The notes under the pieces are model-generated. The model was not told the origin of the DNA and did not search any database. It saw only the letters and a program-made list of their open reading frames with translations. The position numbers and the translations under genes are program-made. 64,000 nt of DNA from Chitinophagales bacterium (GTDB lineage: Bacteria > Bacteroidota > Bacteroidia > Chitinophagales > LD1), in NCBI GenBank assembly GCA_019638515.1, contig JAHBTS010000003.1, positions 1-64,000 on the forward strand, written 5' to 3'. Positions within the stretch are counted from its first letter, which is position 1. The number at the start of each line of letters is the position of its first letter. Shown in pieces: positions 20,609 through 29,274 of the stretch.

Positions 20609-20782
20609 ACACTTTCGTTGGTGTAAATCTATTCCATTTTTTTATGCATACACTACTTTACACACACATACAACTTAATAAGTAATCTAAAAAAACAGCC
20701 TCCATTTCTTGCTGTTGTAATTAAAAAATTGCAGATTCACCACTCATTCTGTAATTACTCTTCAGCACCAATTATTTAATTC

Positions 20783-22582
20783 ATGTTGAAGGGCATATCT
20801 ACTTTTTTTTCAGATTTTTCTTTAAAACAACGGCTCTATTGGGGCTTCTTTGCGTTGCTAATGCTTGTTGGTTTAAGCATAGCTTTGGTTATTTTTAATT
20901 TCTCAAAATTCAACCAAGCCAACGATTGGCTTTCACAAACCAACTTACTAATTCAACATACAGAAGAAGTGCTAGATGAAATGCTGGACATGGAAGCCAA
21001 TGCAACCGATTATGTACTTACCGGCAACGAAAAATATCTAACACATTACCAAAGAGCACACACTAGTTTCAATCATAATTTCAAACTTCTACTCCAACTT
21101 AACAATAAAAATTTCCCACCCAAAAACAGTTTTAAAAAATTAGAAATTGCTGCCAACAAGCAAATAGAATTAACCCAAAAACTTATTACCACCCGCCAAA
21201 ATATTGGAGCTAAAGCTGCGATAATTGCTATGCAATCCGATACACCTAACATATATATGGATAACTTTAGAACTACTCTTTTGGCCTTTGAGCGCGAAGA
21301 AAAGGAACTACTAAAAATACGACAACAAAAACAAGAATCTTGGCAATTGAGTTCGCAAATTGCCTTTATTGCACTTATACTCTTAATGTTTGCTGTTTTG
21401 GTTATTTCATTTAAAAGCATTGCCAATAACTTAAAACAAAGAATTACTGCCGAAGAAAATTTGCAGGTAGAAAAGCAATTGCTACAAAATATAATTGACA
21501 ATACATCAACCCTTGTTTTTATAAAAGATAAAACCGGGAAATACCTCTTAGCCAACAAGCAATTCACAGATGTATTCAATATCCCTGCGGCAGCAGTAAC
21601 AGAAAAAAGTGATGCCGATTTATTTCCTTCCGACACTGCACTAAAACTTCGCGAAACCGATAGCAAAGTACTTACAACCGGCATACCTATGGAGCTTGAA
21701 GAAATAGTTCCCATACAAGGAAAAGCACATACTTACCTTTCAATAAAATTTCCATTGCGAGATAGAGATGGCAACATATACGCACTCTGCGGTATGAGCA
21801 CAGATATTACCGAGCGCAAACAACACGAGTCGCAAATACTAAGTTTAAATACCCAACTCGAAACAAACAACCAGCGCCTGCACAATATCAATAAAGAATT
21901 AGAAGCCTTTACTTACACCGTTTCGCACGATTTACGTGCACCACTGCGGGCAATCAATGGTTTTGCCTCGCTGCTGCAACGCCAAAGCGAAGAGAAAAAT
22001 TTTGATGCAGATACTATGCGTATTATGACTATGATGCGCGAAAATGCAGCCCAAATGGGGCAACTGATAGACGACCTTTTGGCATTCTCAAAACTAGGTC
22101 GCTACAAGCCCAACTTTCAACTCACAGATATGAAAGAGGTGGCAAATGCCGTAGCAGCACAACTTACTTACGAAAACAGCCCCTCAAAAATACTGCTCAA
22201 CATTAAACATATAGAACCCGCCATTTGCGATTCAAGTTTAATTAAGCAAGTATGGATAAACCTTGTTTCTAATGCCATAAAATACTCTTCGCAAAAACCA
22301 AAACAGTTTATAGAAATAGGCAGTACCAATAACAATGGAGAAATAATTTACTATGTAAAAGACAATGGTGCCGGTTTCGATATGAAGTATTACAACAAAC
22401 TATTTGGGATATTCCAACGCCTGCATTCCAGCATGGAGTTTGAAGGAACCGGAGTGGGCCTTGCCATTGTAAATAGAATTGTAAAGCGCCACAGTGGAAA
22501 AGTATGGGCAGAATCTACCCTTGGCGAAGGTGCCACATTCTACTTTTCGTTGCCTGCCCAACCACGCCTCTCCGATGTGTAA
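20783..22582 (+). CDS. CHASE3-PAS sensor histidine kinase
   Basis: 599 residues. Membrane segments at about 18-38 and 195-215 flank a periplasmic helical CHASE3-like sensor (MLDMEANATDYVLTGNEKYL is typical). A PAS domain (about 235-355, DKTGKYLLANKQF, CGMSTDITERK) is next. HisKA follows with the phospho-acceptor His in YTVSHDLRAPLRAINGFASLL, then HATPase_c (N box WINLVSNAIKYSS, G1 VKDNGAGFD, F box, G2 GTGVGLAIVNRIV). No receiver domain or response-regulator gene is adjacent. The domain set resembles bacteriophytochrome-type kinases, but no GAF or PHY domain is present. Confidence 0.92.
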   Translation: MLKGISTFFSDFSLKQRLYWGFFALLMLVGLSIALVIFNFSKFNQANDWLSQTNLLIQHTEEVLDEMLDMEANATDYVLTGNEKYLTHYQRAHTSFNHNFKLLLQLNNKNFPPKNSFKKLEIAANKQIELTQKLITTRQNIGAKAAIIAMQSDTPNIYMDNFRTTLLAFEREEKELLKIRQQKQESWQLSSQIAFIALILLMFAVLVISFKSIANNLKQRITAEENLQVEKQLLQNIIDNTSTLVFIKDKTGKYLLANKQFTDVFNIPAAAVTEKSDADLFPSDTALKLRETDSKVLTTGIPMELEEIVPIQGKAHTYLSIKFPLRDRDGNIYALCGMSTDITERKQHESQILSLNTQLETNNQRLHNINKELEAFTYTVSHDLRAPLRAINGFASLLQRQSEEKNFDADTMRIMTMMRENAAQMGQLIDDLLAFSKLGRYKPNFQLTDMKEVANAVAAQLTYENSPSKILLNIKHIEPAICDSSLIKQVWINLVSNAIKYSSQKPKQFIEIGSTNNNGEIIYYVKDNGAGFDMKYYNKLFGIFQRLHSSMEFEGTGVGLAIVNRIVKRHSGKVWAESTLGEGATFYFSLPAQPRLSDV

Positions 22583-22639
22583 GCGGCATGACATTCATCA
22601 TAGTTTTATACCGCAATAAAGTACAAATTTGTGCTTGTA

Positions 22640-25096
22640 ATGAAACAGGTACAGCAGGGCGCATTAAAAGTTTGCTATCACTGTGGCGAAGACTGTAAAA
22701 CCGAAATTCAATTCGATAAAAAATCGTTTTGTTGCGAAGGTTGCAAAACAGTTTACTCGCTGCTTAGTGAAAACAATTTGTGTACCTACTATAACTTAAA
22801 TACCAATCCGGGCACTTCACTCAACAAAGAAATTAGCCCCCACAAATTTGCCTATCTCGAAGATGCACAAGTAATAACACAGCTGCTGAACTTCAACGAT
22901 GGCAACCTTTCTACCGTAACCTTCTATATTCCGCAAATACATTGCAGCTCGTGCATTTACCTGCTCGAAAATCTTTACCGGATAAAAAAAGGAATACTGC
23001 GCTCGCATGTAAACTTTATGAAACGCGAAGCCAATATTACTTTCGACAACACTATTCTAAACCTCCGCCAAGTAGTAGAAGCATTGGTACAAATAGGCTA
23101 TGAGCCACGCATCAATTTAAACGACCTCCAACGCAAAGAAAAAAAGCAACACCTGCGCAAATACTACTTAAAAATTGGTATTGCATTTTTTGCCTTCGGC
23201 AATATTATGCTCTTCACTTTTCCTGAATATTTAGGAATAGATGTAATAGCAGAAAGTGGTTTCAGAAAATTCTTCGGCTACCTAAACTTCTTATTGGCAT
23301 TACCTGTTTTACTATTTAGTGCCAGCGAATTTTTTATTTCGGCATGGAGTGCTGCAAAAGAAAAAACACTCAACATGGATGTGCCCATTGTGTTGGGAAT
23401 AATTGCCATGTTTATACGCAGCAGCTACGAAATTTTCACACACACCGGAGGCGGCTATTTCGATACACTTTCCAGCCTAGTACTCTTAATGCTTATTGGG
23501 CGATTGTTTCAAAATAAAACTTACGATACACTTTCGTTTGAACGCGATTACAAATCCTATTTCCCCGTTGCGGTTACAGTAATAAACAACCAAAAAGAAA
23601 CCTCTATACCGCTCACAAAATTACGCATTGGCGACCGCCTGCTTATTAGAAACCACGAGCTTATTCCTGCCGATGCAAAACTGGTGAAGGGAAACGCCAA
23701 TATAGATTACAGCTTTGTTACGGGCGAAGCAACCCCTATTGCAAAGCAACAAGGCGATTTAATTTTTGCAGGTGGTAAACACTTAGGCAGCGCCATAGAA
23801 CTTGAAGTAATTAAAGATGTATCGCACAGCTACCTCACGCAACTTTGGAACGATAGCGCCTTTCATAAAAACGACCACAAAAATATTACTTCACTCGCTA
23901 CAAAAATGAGTCTTTGGTTTACACCAATAGTAATACTCATAGCTATTGCCGCCACTGCCTTTTGGTGGACATCAGATACCGCCCGCGCCCTAAACGCATT
24001 CACTTCCGTACTCATTATTACCTGCCCATGTGCATTGGCACTTTCTTCGCCCTTTACATTAGGAAATGCATTGCGACTGCTTGGGAAAAATGGTATGTAT
24101 TTAAAAAACACCCTCACCATAGAAAAACTTGCCAAAATAAGCAGCATTGTTTTCGATAAAACCGGTACGCTCACAAATACCAAAGATGCTAAAATTGAAT
24201 TTGCAGACCTCAACAGCGGAGCAGAAAGTACGGCATCTGCAAACCCTCCGGCATTATCAGATTACGAACTGCAATTGGTAAAATCGCTGGTGTATCATTC
24301 TTCGCATCCACTGAGCAAAAAAGTATATGAACACCTAAAAGAAACTCCAATTTTCCCTACACAAGATTTTAAAGAAGAAGAAGGAAAAGGTATAGAAGGA
24401 TGGGTAGATGAAAATTGTGTTAGAATTGGCTCAAAACGATACTTATGCAACAATAAAAATGCAGACAACAGCACCATTTCAGATTTCAGACACGCCTCAA
24501 AAGTATATGTGGGCATCAATGGAAAAGTGCTCGGCTACTTCTTGGTAAAAAACGAATATCGAAAAGGATTCAGCACCCTCATTCAACAGCTCCGCACCAA
24601 GTATGAACTATTTGTACTTAGTGGCGATAACGATGCCGAGAAAAACTTTTTGAAACAATATGTACCGGAAGAAAATCTAGTATTTCACCAACAGCCCAGC
24701 GACAAATTAAACTATATAAAGAAACTACAGCAACAACACCAAATGGTGATGATGCTTGGTGATGGTTTAAACGATGCAGGTGCATTAAAGCAAGCCGATG
24801 TTGGCTTAGTAATTGCCGATGATGTAAATAACTTTTCTCCTGCCTGCGATGGCATTATAGAAGCTGCACAATTTGAAAGATTGAATACACTCATGCAGTT
24901 TTCGAAAGATGCCGTTAGGGTAATAAAAATGAGTTTTGCCATTTCCATTCTGTACAACATTATTGGAGTGAGTTTTGCTGTACAGGGAACCATGAGCCCC
25001 ATTGTGGCGGCTGTAATTATGCCTATTAGCTCCGTAACCATTATACTCTTCACCACTCTTGGTTCTGCCTACTTTGCCGGGCGAAAAGGATTTTAA
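22640..25096 (+). CDS. FixI/CcoI-type copper-transporting P-type ATPase
   Basis: P1B-type ATPase. The ATG at 22640 is preferred over the in-frame GTG 9 nt earlier. The N-terminus carries a cysteine-rich treble (CYHCGEDC, then CCEGCKTVYSLL), as in CcoI/FixI proteins that supply copper to cbb3 oxidase. A heavy-metal-associated domain follows with CSSC at 102-105. The catalytic core has the transport motif CPC at 462-464, phosphorylation DKTGT at 506-510, SSHPLS, and the hinge GDGLNDAGALKQADVG. Expected membrane helices are present. Length 819. No ccoNOP, ccoG, ccoS or ccoH is within the window. The gap to the kinase gene is 57 nt, so co-transcription is possible. Confidence 0.93.
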   Translation: MKQVQQGALKVCYHCGEDCKTEIQFDKKSFCCEGCKTVYSLLSENNLCTYYNLNTNPGTSLNKEISPHKFAYLEDAQVITQLLNFNDGNLSTVTFYIPQIHCSSCIYLLENLYRIKKGILRSHVNFMKREANITFDNTILNLRQVVEALVQIGYEPRINLNDLQRKEKKQHLRKYYLKIGIAFFAFGNIMLFTFPEYLGIDVIAESGFRKFFGYLNFLLALPVLLFSASEFFISAWSAAKEKTLNMDVPIVLGIIAMFIRSSYEIFTHTGGGYFDTLSSLVLLMLIGRLFQNKTYDTLSFERDYKSYFPVAVTVINNQKETSIPLTKLRIGDRLLIRNHELIPADAKLVKGNANIDYSFVTGEATPIAKQQGDLIFAGGKHLGSAIELEVIKDVSHSYLTQLWNDSAFHKNDHKNITSLATKMSLWFTPIVILIAIAATAFWWTSDTARALNAFTSVLIITCPCALALSSPFTLGNALRLLGKNGMYLKNTLTIEKLAKISSIVFDKTGTLTNTKDAKIEFADLNSGAESTASANPPALSDYELQLVKSLVYHSSHPLSKKVYEHLKETPIFPTQDFKEEEGKGIEGWVDENCVRIGSKRYLCNNKNADNSTISDFRHASKVYVGINGKVLGYFLVKNEYRKGFSTLIQQLRTKYELFVLSGDNDAEKNFLKQYVPEENLVFHQQPSDKLNYIKKLQQQHQMVMMLGDGLNDAGALKQADVGLVIADDVNNFSPACDGIIEAAQFERLNTLMQFSKDAVRVIKMSFAISILYNIIGVSFAVQGTMSPIVAAVIMPISSVTIILFTTLGSAYFAGRKGF

Positions 25097-25150
25097 TACC
25101 GCTTATACTTTTGCCTTTACCCACACCGAAAAATGCAGCAACCTATCTAG

Positions 25151-25309
25151 TACCGGAAACCGATTAGCTTCAATTATCACAATACAGACCGACAATGTCA
25201 AAGTTTAGTCTATCAAACACCAGAAAGTGTTTACAGAAGACAAAAAGAAGAAGCAGAAACCTTATCTTCACAAAGTGAATCCGAAAACACAATTAACTTA
25301 TGCCTTTAA
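25151..25309 (+). pseudogene. C-terminal remnant of an IS3-family transposase
   Basis: The frame from 25151 reads FNYHNTDRQCQSLVYQTPESVYRRQ and stops at 25307. This matches the integrase-core tail pattern YNNERPHQSLxYxTPAEVY of IS3-family OrfB. The rest of the transposase and the left end are missing. The string GGGGACACTACATTAGATAG at about 25324-25343, followed by TCCA, may be the right inverted repeat. Confidence 0.6.
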
Positions 25310-25477
25310 AAAGTTCAGCAAATGGGGACACTACATTAGATAGTCCAATTTTTCAAAAAATCTATTTTTAGTAGAAATATCGGATTCCCAATTTTGCTTT
25401 AGAAGCCAACCCAACCGCTGTTTGCCACACGTTTAAAACTTTTCACCATTCCTTTCAACTCATAACTATTCCTCTTC

Positions 25478-25485
25478 TATCTTTG
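25478..25485 (+). promoter_or_regulatory. -7 box directly before the start codon (leaderless layout)
   Basis: TATCTTTG ends 4 bp before the ATG at 25490. Transcription from such a box starts several bases downstream, so the mRNA would begin at or very near the start codon. Confidence 0.55.
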
Positions 25486-25489
25486 CCCT

Positions 25490-26893
25490 ATGAATTTCAA
25501 GAAAATTGAAGCAGCAGATATTGCCTTCTTTGAGCAAACAATTGGAACTGCCAATGTATTTACAGATAACGCTTCCATACAAAAATATGCAGTGGACGAA
25601 ACGGTAGATGCCGCTTTTGCGCCCGAAGTAGTTTTAAAACCAATAAGTGCCGAGGAAATTTCAAAAATATTAAGCTATTGCAACGCACAGCATATTCCTG
25701 TTTCGCCCCGTGCGGCAGGCACCGGATTAAGCGCCAATAGTTTGCCCATACACGGTGGTGTTACGCTTTCTATAGAAAGAATGAACCGCATTCTTGAAAT
25801 AGACGAACGCAACTTGCAAGTAACCACAGAGCCGGGAGTTATTACCGAATTGCTTCAAAATACCTTAAAAGAAAAAGGACTGTTTTATCCGCCCGATCCT
25901 TCGAGCAGAGGCACCAGCTTTATTGGGGGCAATGTGGCTTGCAACAGTGGAGGCCCGCGTGCCGTAAAGTATGGTGTAGTAAAAGATTATGTTTTAAATT
26001 TAGAAGTAGTATTGCCTTCGGGTAAAATTATGTGGACAGGTGCCAATGTGCTTAAAAACTCCACCGGCTATAATTTTACGCAACTCTTTGTGGGCAGCGA
26101 AGGCACGCTTGGTATCATCACAAAAATTGTATTGAAACTTATACCGCATCCCAAAACAAATTTGGTAATGCTGGTACCATTTAAAAGTATGGAAAAAGCC
26201 AGCGAAGCCGTAAGCGCTATTTTCCGTGCCGGAATAGTGCCTTCTTGTTTAGAATTTATGGAGCGCGATGCCATTGAATGGGTTTGCAACTTTTTAGGCG
26301 ATGTAACCATTGCCATTGACGATGAAACGCAAGCCCACCTGCTCATTGAAATGGATGGAAACGATATTGCCCAAATACAAAAAGAATGTGAGCAACTCTA
26401 TGAAGTTGTGAATGAATTTGATTGTGGTGAAATTCTTTTTGCCGATAACGAAGCTCAAAAAGCAGACCTATGGCGCATGAGGCGCAATGCCGCTTATGCT
26501 ATTAAAAAAACAGCCATAACCATAGAAGAAGATACCGTAGTGCCACGTGCCGACCTTCCTATTTTACTAAAAAGCATCAAGCAAATTGGTGCAAAATACG
26601 GCTTTAAAAGCGTGTGCTACGGACATGCTGGCGATGGCAATGTGCATGTGCGTATAGTAAAAGGCAGCTTAAGCGATGAAGCATGGAAAACCGAAATACA
26701 AGGAAAAGCCGTGCGCGAAATTTTTGAAAAAGTACACCAACTAAAAGGAACCATTAGCGGAGAACACGGCATAGGCTGGATTCAACGCCAATACATGGAT
26801 ATAAAATTTGATGCTGCACACCTCGATTTAATGCGTGGAGTAAAAGCTGTTTTTGACCCTAATGGCATTTTAAACCCTTCAAAGATTTTTTAA
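25490..26893 (+). CDS. FAD-linked oxidoreductase, GlcD / D-lactate dehydrogenase-like
   Basis: 467 residues. N-terminal FAD_binding_4 domain (about 45-180): SPRAAGTGLSANSLP for the pyrophosphate, PPDPSSRGTSFIGGNVACNSGG, and VGSEGTLGII. The C-terminal FAD-oxidase domain ends with CYGHAGDGNVHV (metal/substrate histidines) and GTISGEHGIGW. The family oxidises 2-hydroxyacids such as glycolate or D-lactate; the substrate cannot be fixed. GlcE/GlcF-type partners are not adjacent. The next gene, serA, also handles a hydroxyacid (3-phosphoglycerate), but it has its own promoter, so no joint pathway is implied. Confidence 0.92.
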   Translation: MNFKKIEAADIAFFEQTIGTANVFTDNASIQKYAVDETVDAAFAPEVVLKPISAEEISKILSYCNAQHIPVSPRAAGTGLSANSLPIHGGVTLSIERMNRILEIDERNLQVTTEPGVITELLQNTLKEKGLFYPPDPSSRGTSFIGGNVACNSGGPRAVKYGVVKDYVLNLEVVLPSGKIMWTGANVLKNSTGYNFTQLFVGSEGTLGIITKIVLKLIPHPKTNLVMLVPFKSMEKASEAVSAIFRAGIVPSCLEFMERDAIEWVCNFLGDVTIAIDDETQAHLLIEMDGNDIAQIQKECEQLYEVVNEFDCGEILFADNEAQKADLWRMRRNAAYAIKKTAITIEEDTVVPRADLPILLKSIKQIGAKYGFKSVCYGHAGDGNVHVRIVKGSLSDEAWKTEIQGKAVREIFEKVHQLKGTISGEHGIGWIQRQYMDIKFDAAHLDLMRGVKAVFDPNGILNPSKIF

Positions 26894-26903
26894 TTACTCA
26901 TTG

Positions 26904-26911
26904 TAACTTTG
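26904..26911 (+). promoter_or_regulatory. -7 box of serA
   Basis: TAACTTTG followed by CAC, 23 bp before the ATG at 26935. A T-rich tract lies about 20 bp further upstream. Confidence 0.65.
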
Positions 26912-26934
26912 CACTTGCTTTATCAAAACAACCT

Positions 26935-28167
26935 ATGAGCAAAAATACCAGCTATCCAAAAGACAAAATAAAAATTCTGCTACTCGAAAACATTAGCGAT
27001 GCAGCAGTAGAAGAAATTAGAAATGCCGGATACGAAAACATAAAAAAAATATCGGCAGCATTAACAGAAACCGAACTTGCAAAAGAGCTTAAAGATGTAC
27101 ACCTGCTTGGCATACGCTCCAAAACACAGCTTACCGAAAAGGTAATACAGAAAGCCAATAAGCTATTGGCAGTGGGGTGCTACTGCATTGGCATAAACCA
27201 AGTAAACATAAACGCTGCCACGCAAAATGGAGTAGCTGTTTTTAATTCGCCATACTCCAACACTCGCTCGGTAGCTGAGTTGGTACTGGGTGCAAGCATT
27301 ATGCTTATTCGAAAAATTATTGATAAAAATAAAGCCGCACACGAAGGCACCTGGCTTAAAGACGCCAAAGGAAGTTTTGAATTGCGCGGCAAAACACTTG
27401 GCATTATTGGCTATGGCAATATAGGATCGCAAGTAAGCGTATTGGCAGAGGCACTAGGCATGGATGTTATATTTTATGATGTAGAAAGCAAGTTGCCCTT
27501 AGGCAATGCACAAAGTGCACGAACCATTAAAGAGCTATTGGCAAAATCGCATATTATTTCACTCCATGTACCCAGCGATACCACCACACGAAATTTAATA
27601 AATGCCACTACTCTTTCGCAAATGAAAAAAGGTAGTATTCTAATTAACTACAGCCGTGGCGATGTGGTAGATATTCCGGCACTAAAAAATGCCTTAGTGA
27701 ACGGCCATTTAAGTGGTGCAGCAATAGATGTATTTCCCGATGAACCCGAAAAAAATGGAGCCAATTTTCACTCAGAACTCTGTGGACTTTCAAACGTAAT
27801 TTTAACACCTCACATTGGTGGCAGCACCGAAGAAGCGCAGTACAATATAGGCTTAGATGTAACTTCTAAATTACTCAACTTTTTGGAGCGCGGCATTACT
27901 ACTGGTTCGCATTCAATTCCACCATTAAACCTAACTCCGCAAGCAAACACACACCGTATTTTGCATATACACCGAAATGTGCCGGGCGTGCTGGGGCAAA
28001 TAAACTCCAGGCTTTCTACCCACAACATAAACATACTTGGGCAGTACCTAAAAACAAACGACAATATTGGTTATGTGGTATTAGATGTAGATACCAAACT
28101 TTCTAAAGATGCCTTGGCATTGCTGAAAGAAATAAACGAAACCATTAAAGTGCGTTTGGTATATTAA
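26935..28167 (+). CDS. serA: D-3-phosphoglycerate dehydrogenase
   Basis: First step of serine synthesis: oxidises 3-phosphoglycerate with NAD. 410 residues, the same as E. coli SerA. N- and C-terminal parts of the substrate domain surround an NAD domain with GKTLGIIGYGNIGSQVSVLAEALGM, split by the GxGxxG loop. Catalytic residues sit in SRGDVVD (Arg), PDEP (Glu) and LTPHIGGSTEEAQ (His). A C-terminal ACT domain (about 338-410, HRNVPGVLGQINSRLS) is the usual site of serine feedback. It ends 2 bp from the convergent porP-like gene. Confidence 0.96.
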   Translation: MSKNTSYPKDKIKILLLENISDAAVEEIRNAGYENIKKISAALTETELAKELKDVHLLGIRSKTQLTEKVIQKANKLLAVGCYCIGINQVNINAATQNGVAVFNSPYSNTRSVAELVLGASIMLIRKIIDKNKAAHEGTWLKDAKGSFELRGKTLGIIGYGNIGSQVSVLAEALGMDVIFYDVESKLPLGNAQSARTIKELLAKSHIISLHVPSDTTTRNLINATTLSQMKKGSILINYSRGDVVDIPALKNALVNGHLSGAAIDVFPDEPEKNGANFHSELCGLSNVILTPHIGGSTEEAQYNIGLDVTSKLLNFLERGITTGSHSIPPLNLTPQANTHRILHIHRNVPGVLGQINSRLSTHNINILGQYLKTNDNIGYVVLDVDTKLSKDALALLKEINETIKVRLVY

Positions 28168-28169
28168 CC

Positions 28170-29201
28170 CTAAAACATGGGGCAAAAAATTATGCTCTTA
28201 TTGTTCTTCTTTTTGCCAATATAAATAGCCGTAATTTCCAGTGCGCCCAAGCCCGGTTTTACCTTCCTAAAGCTCGAAACCGTAAAGTCGTAACTCACGC
28301 CCAACTTAAAGCCTTTGTAATCGAAAGAGCCGTATAATGCCACCGCATCTGCCTGAGCAGCCCTACTAAAAAAATCGTTTACACGCACCATACTTCCTAA
28401 AGAAACAGTTGCCACCGGAGTTACATCATAAGCTACCGAAAGCCCCGGCAGCAGTTCGTTTGCGCTAGTTTGCATCATATACATTACACTCGGCAATACA
28501 TGTATTAAGCGCCCAAGCGTAACATCTACTCCGGTATGAATATTCCAACGCAAAAACCAAGGGCTTTTGGAATGCTGCAAAAAATTCTCCTGTGGTTGAA
28601 CTACATTAAACACACTTCCTCCCGCATACATACTTACTCGCTGATTAAACTTTCCTAACCACAACACACCCGAGTTTAGGTTAAACAAATGCACACTAAA
28701 CGATGAAAAACTTTCGCCATTGCTAAGTGAGGGCTCGAATGTAGCTCCAATAAACTGGGTAGAAAATGTAAGATTAGAAGCATTTAAACGCTTATTGGTA
28801 TAACCCAACTGAACACCAAGCGCTAACTGATGACGGTTTCGCTTGCCCAGTGCCTTAATATATGAAAACGAACCACAACCGGTAAAACTGCTTAAAGCCT
28901 TACCTCCGGCTTGGTCGCTAATAAATAAACCGCCAATGCCCACGGCATCGTTGTTTACCTCTATCGGCATATCGAAAAAAACAGATGGTGTTGAATACGT
29001 AGAGTGTAAAAAAGAAGTATTTCCGGCACCAAACCACTGATTGCGGTATGCAGCTCCCACACGATAACCGCCTCTGGTAAAACCCGTAAGTGCAGGATTT
29101 AAAGTGAGTGGAGAATTGAAAAACTGCGTGTAGTGTATGTCTTGTGCCACAAGCATACTACTCCATAAAAGCACACCACAAACAGCCAGTATTCTAGTCA
29201 T
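28170..29201 (-). CDS. PorP/SprF-family T9SS outer-membrane protein
   Basis: 343 residues from the ATG at 29201. An in-frame GTG 3 codons earlier is possible but the ATG gives a better signal peptide (ILAVCGVLLWSSMLVAQ). The opening DIHYTQFFNSPLTLNPALTGF is the family hallmark, followed by a beta-barrel with alternating patterns (YRNQWF, LGVQLGYTNKRLN, KGFKLGVSYDFTVSSFRK). PorP/SprF proteins pair with T9SS cargo carrying type B sorting domains and help surface attachment. Such a cargo gene lies immediately upstream, separated by a strong hairpin. Confidence 0.93.
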   Translation of the reverse strand: MTRILAVCGVLLWSSMLVAQDIHYTQFFNSPLTLNPALTGFTRGGYRVGAAYRNQWFGAGNTSFLHSTYSTPSVFFDMPIEVNNDAVGIGGLFISDQAGGKALSSFTGCGSFSYIKALGKRNRHQLALGVQLGYTNKRLNASNLTFSTQFIGATFEPSLSNGESFSSFSVHLFNLNSGVLWLGKFNQRVSMYAGGSVFNVVQPQENFLQHSKSPWFLRWNIHTGVDVTLGRLIHVLPSVMYMMQTSANELLPGLSVAYDVTPVATVSLGSMVRVNDFFSRAAQADAVALYGSFDYKGFKLGVSYDFTVSSFRKVKPGLGALEITAIYIGKKKNNKSIIFCPMF

Positions 29202-29216
29202 GTAACCCACCGTTAA

Positions 29217-29257
29217 AAAAGAATGCTCCTCAAATTTAATGTTTGAGGAGCATTCTT
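29217..29257 (-). terminator. Strong hairpin between the T9SS cargo gene and the porP-like gene
   Basis: A perfect 14-bp stem (GAATGCTCCTCAAA / TTTGAGGAGCATTC) with a 7-nt loop, at 29221-29255. On the minus strand it is followed by TTTTTT. It has the form of an intrinsic terminator after the cargo gene and sits about 20 nt before the porP-like start. Confidence 0.85.
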
Positions 29258-29274
29258 AAAAAGTAAATTATGCT

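Larger units (their letters stand above)
25097..25489. other. Intergenic region with IS remnant
   Basis: This 393-bp gap contains the transposase tail at 25151-25309, a possible IS end near 25324-25347, then AT-rich sequence leading to the promoter at 25478. No intact gene is seen. Confidence 0.6.

Noticed and set aside
21073-21714. 213-codon minus-strand frame inside the histidine kinase gene
   Set aside because: Fully antisense to a well-defined kinase coding region and without any family trait.
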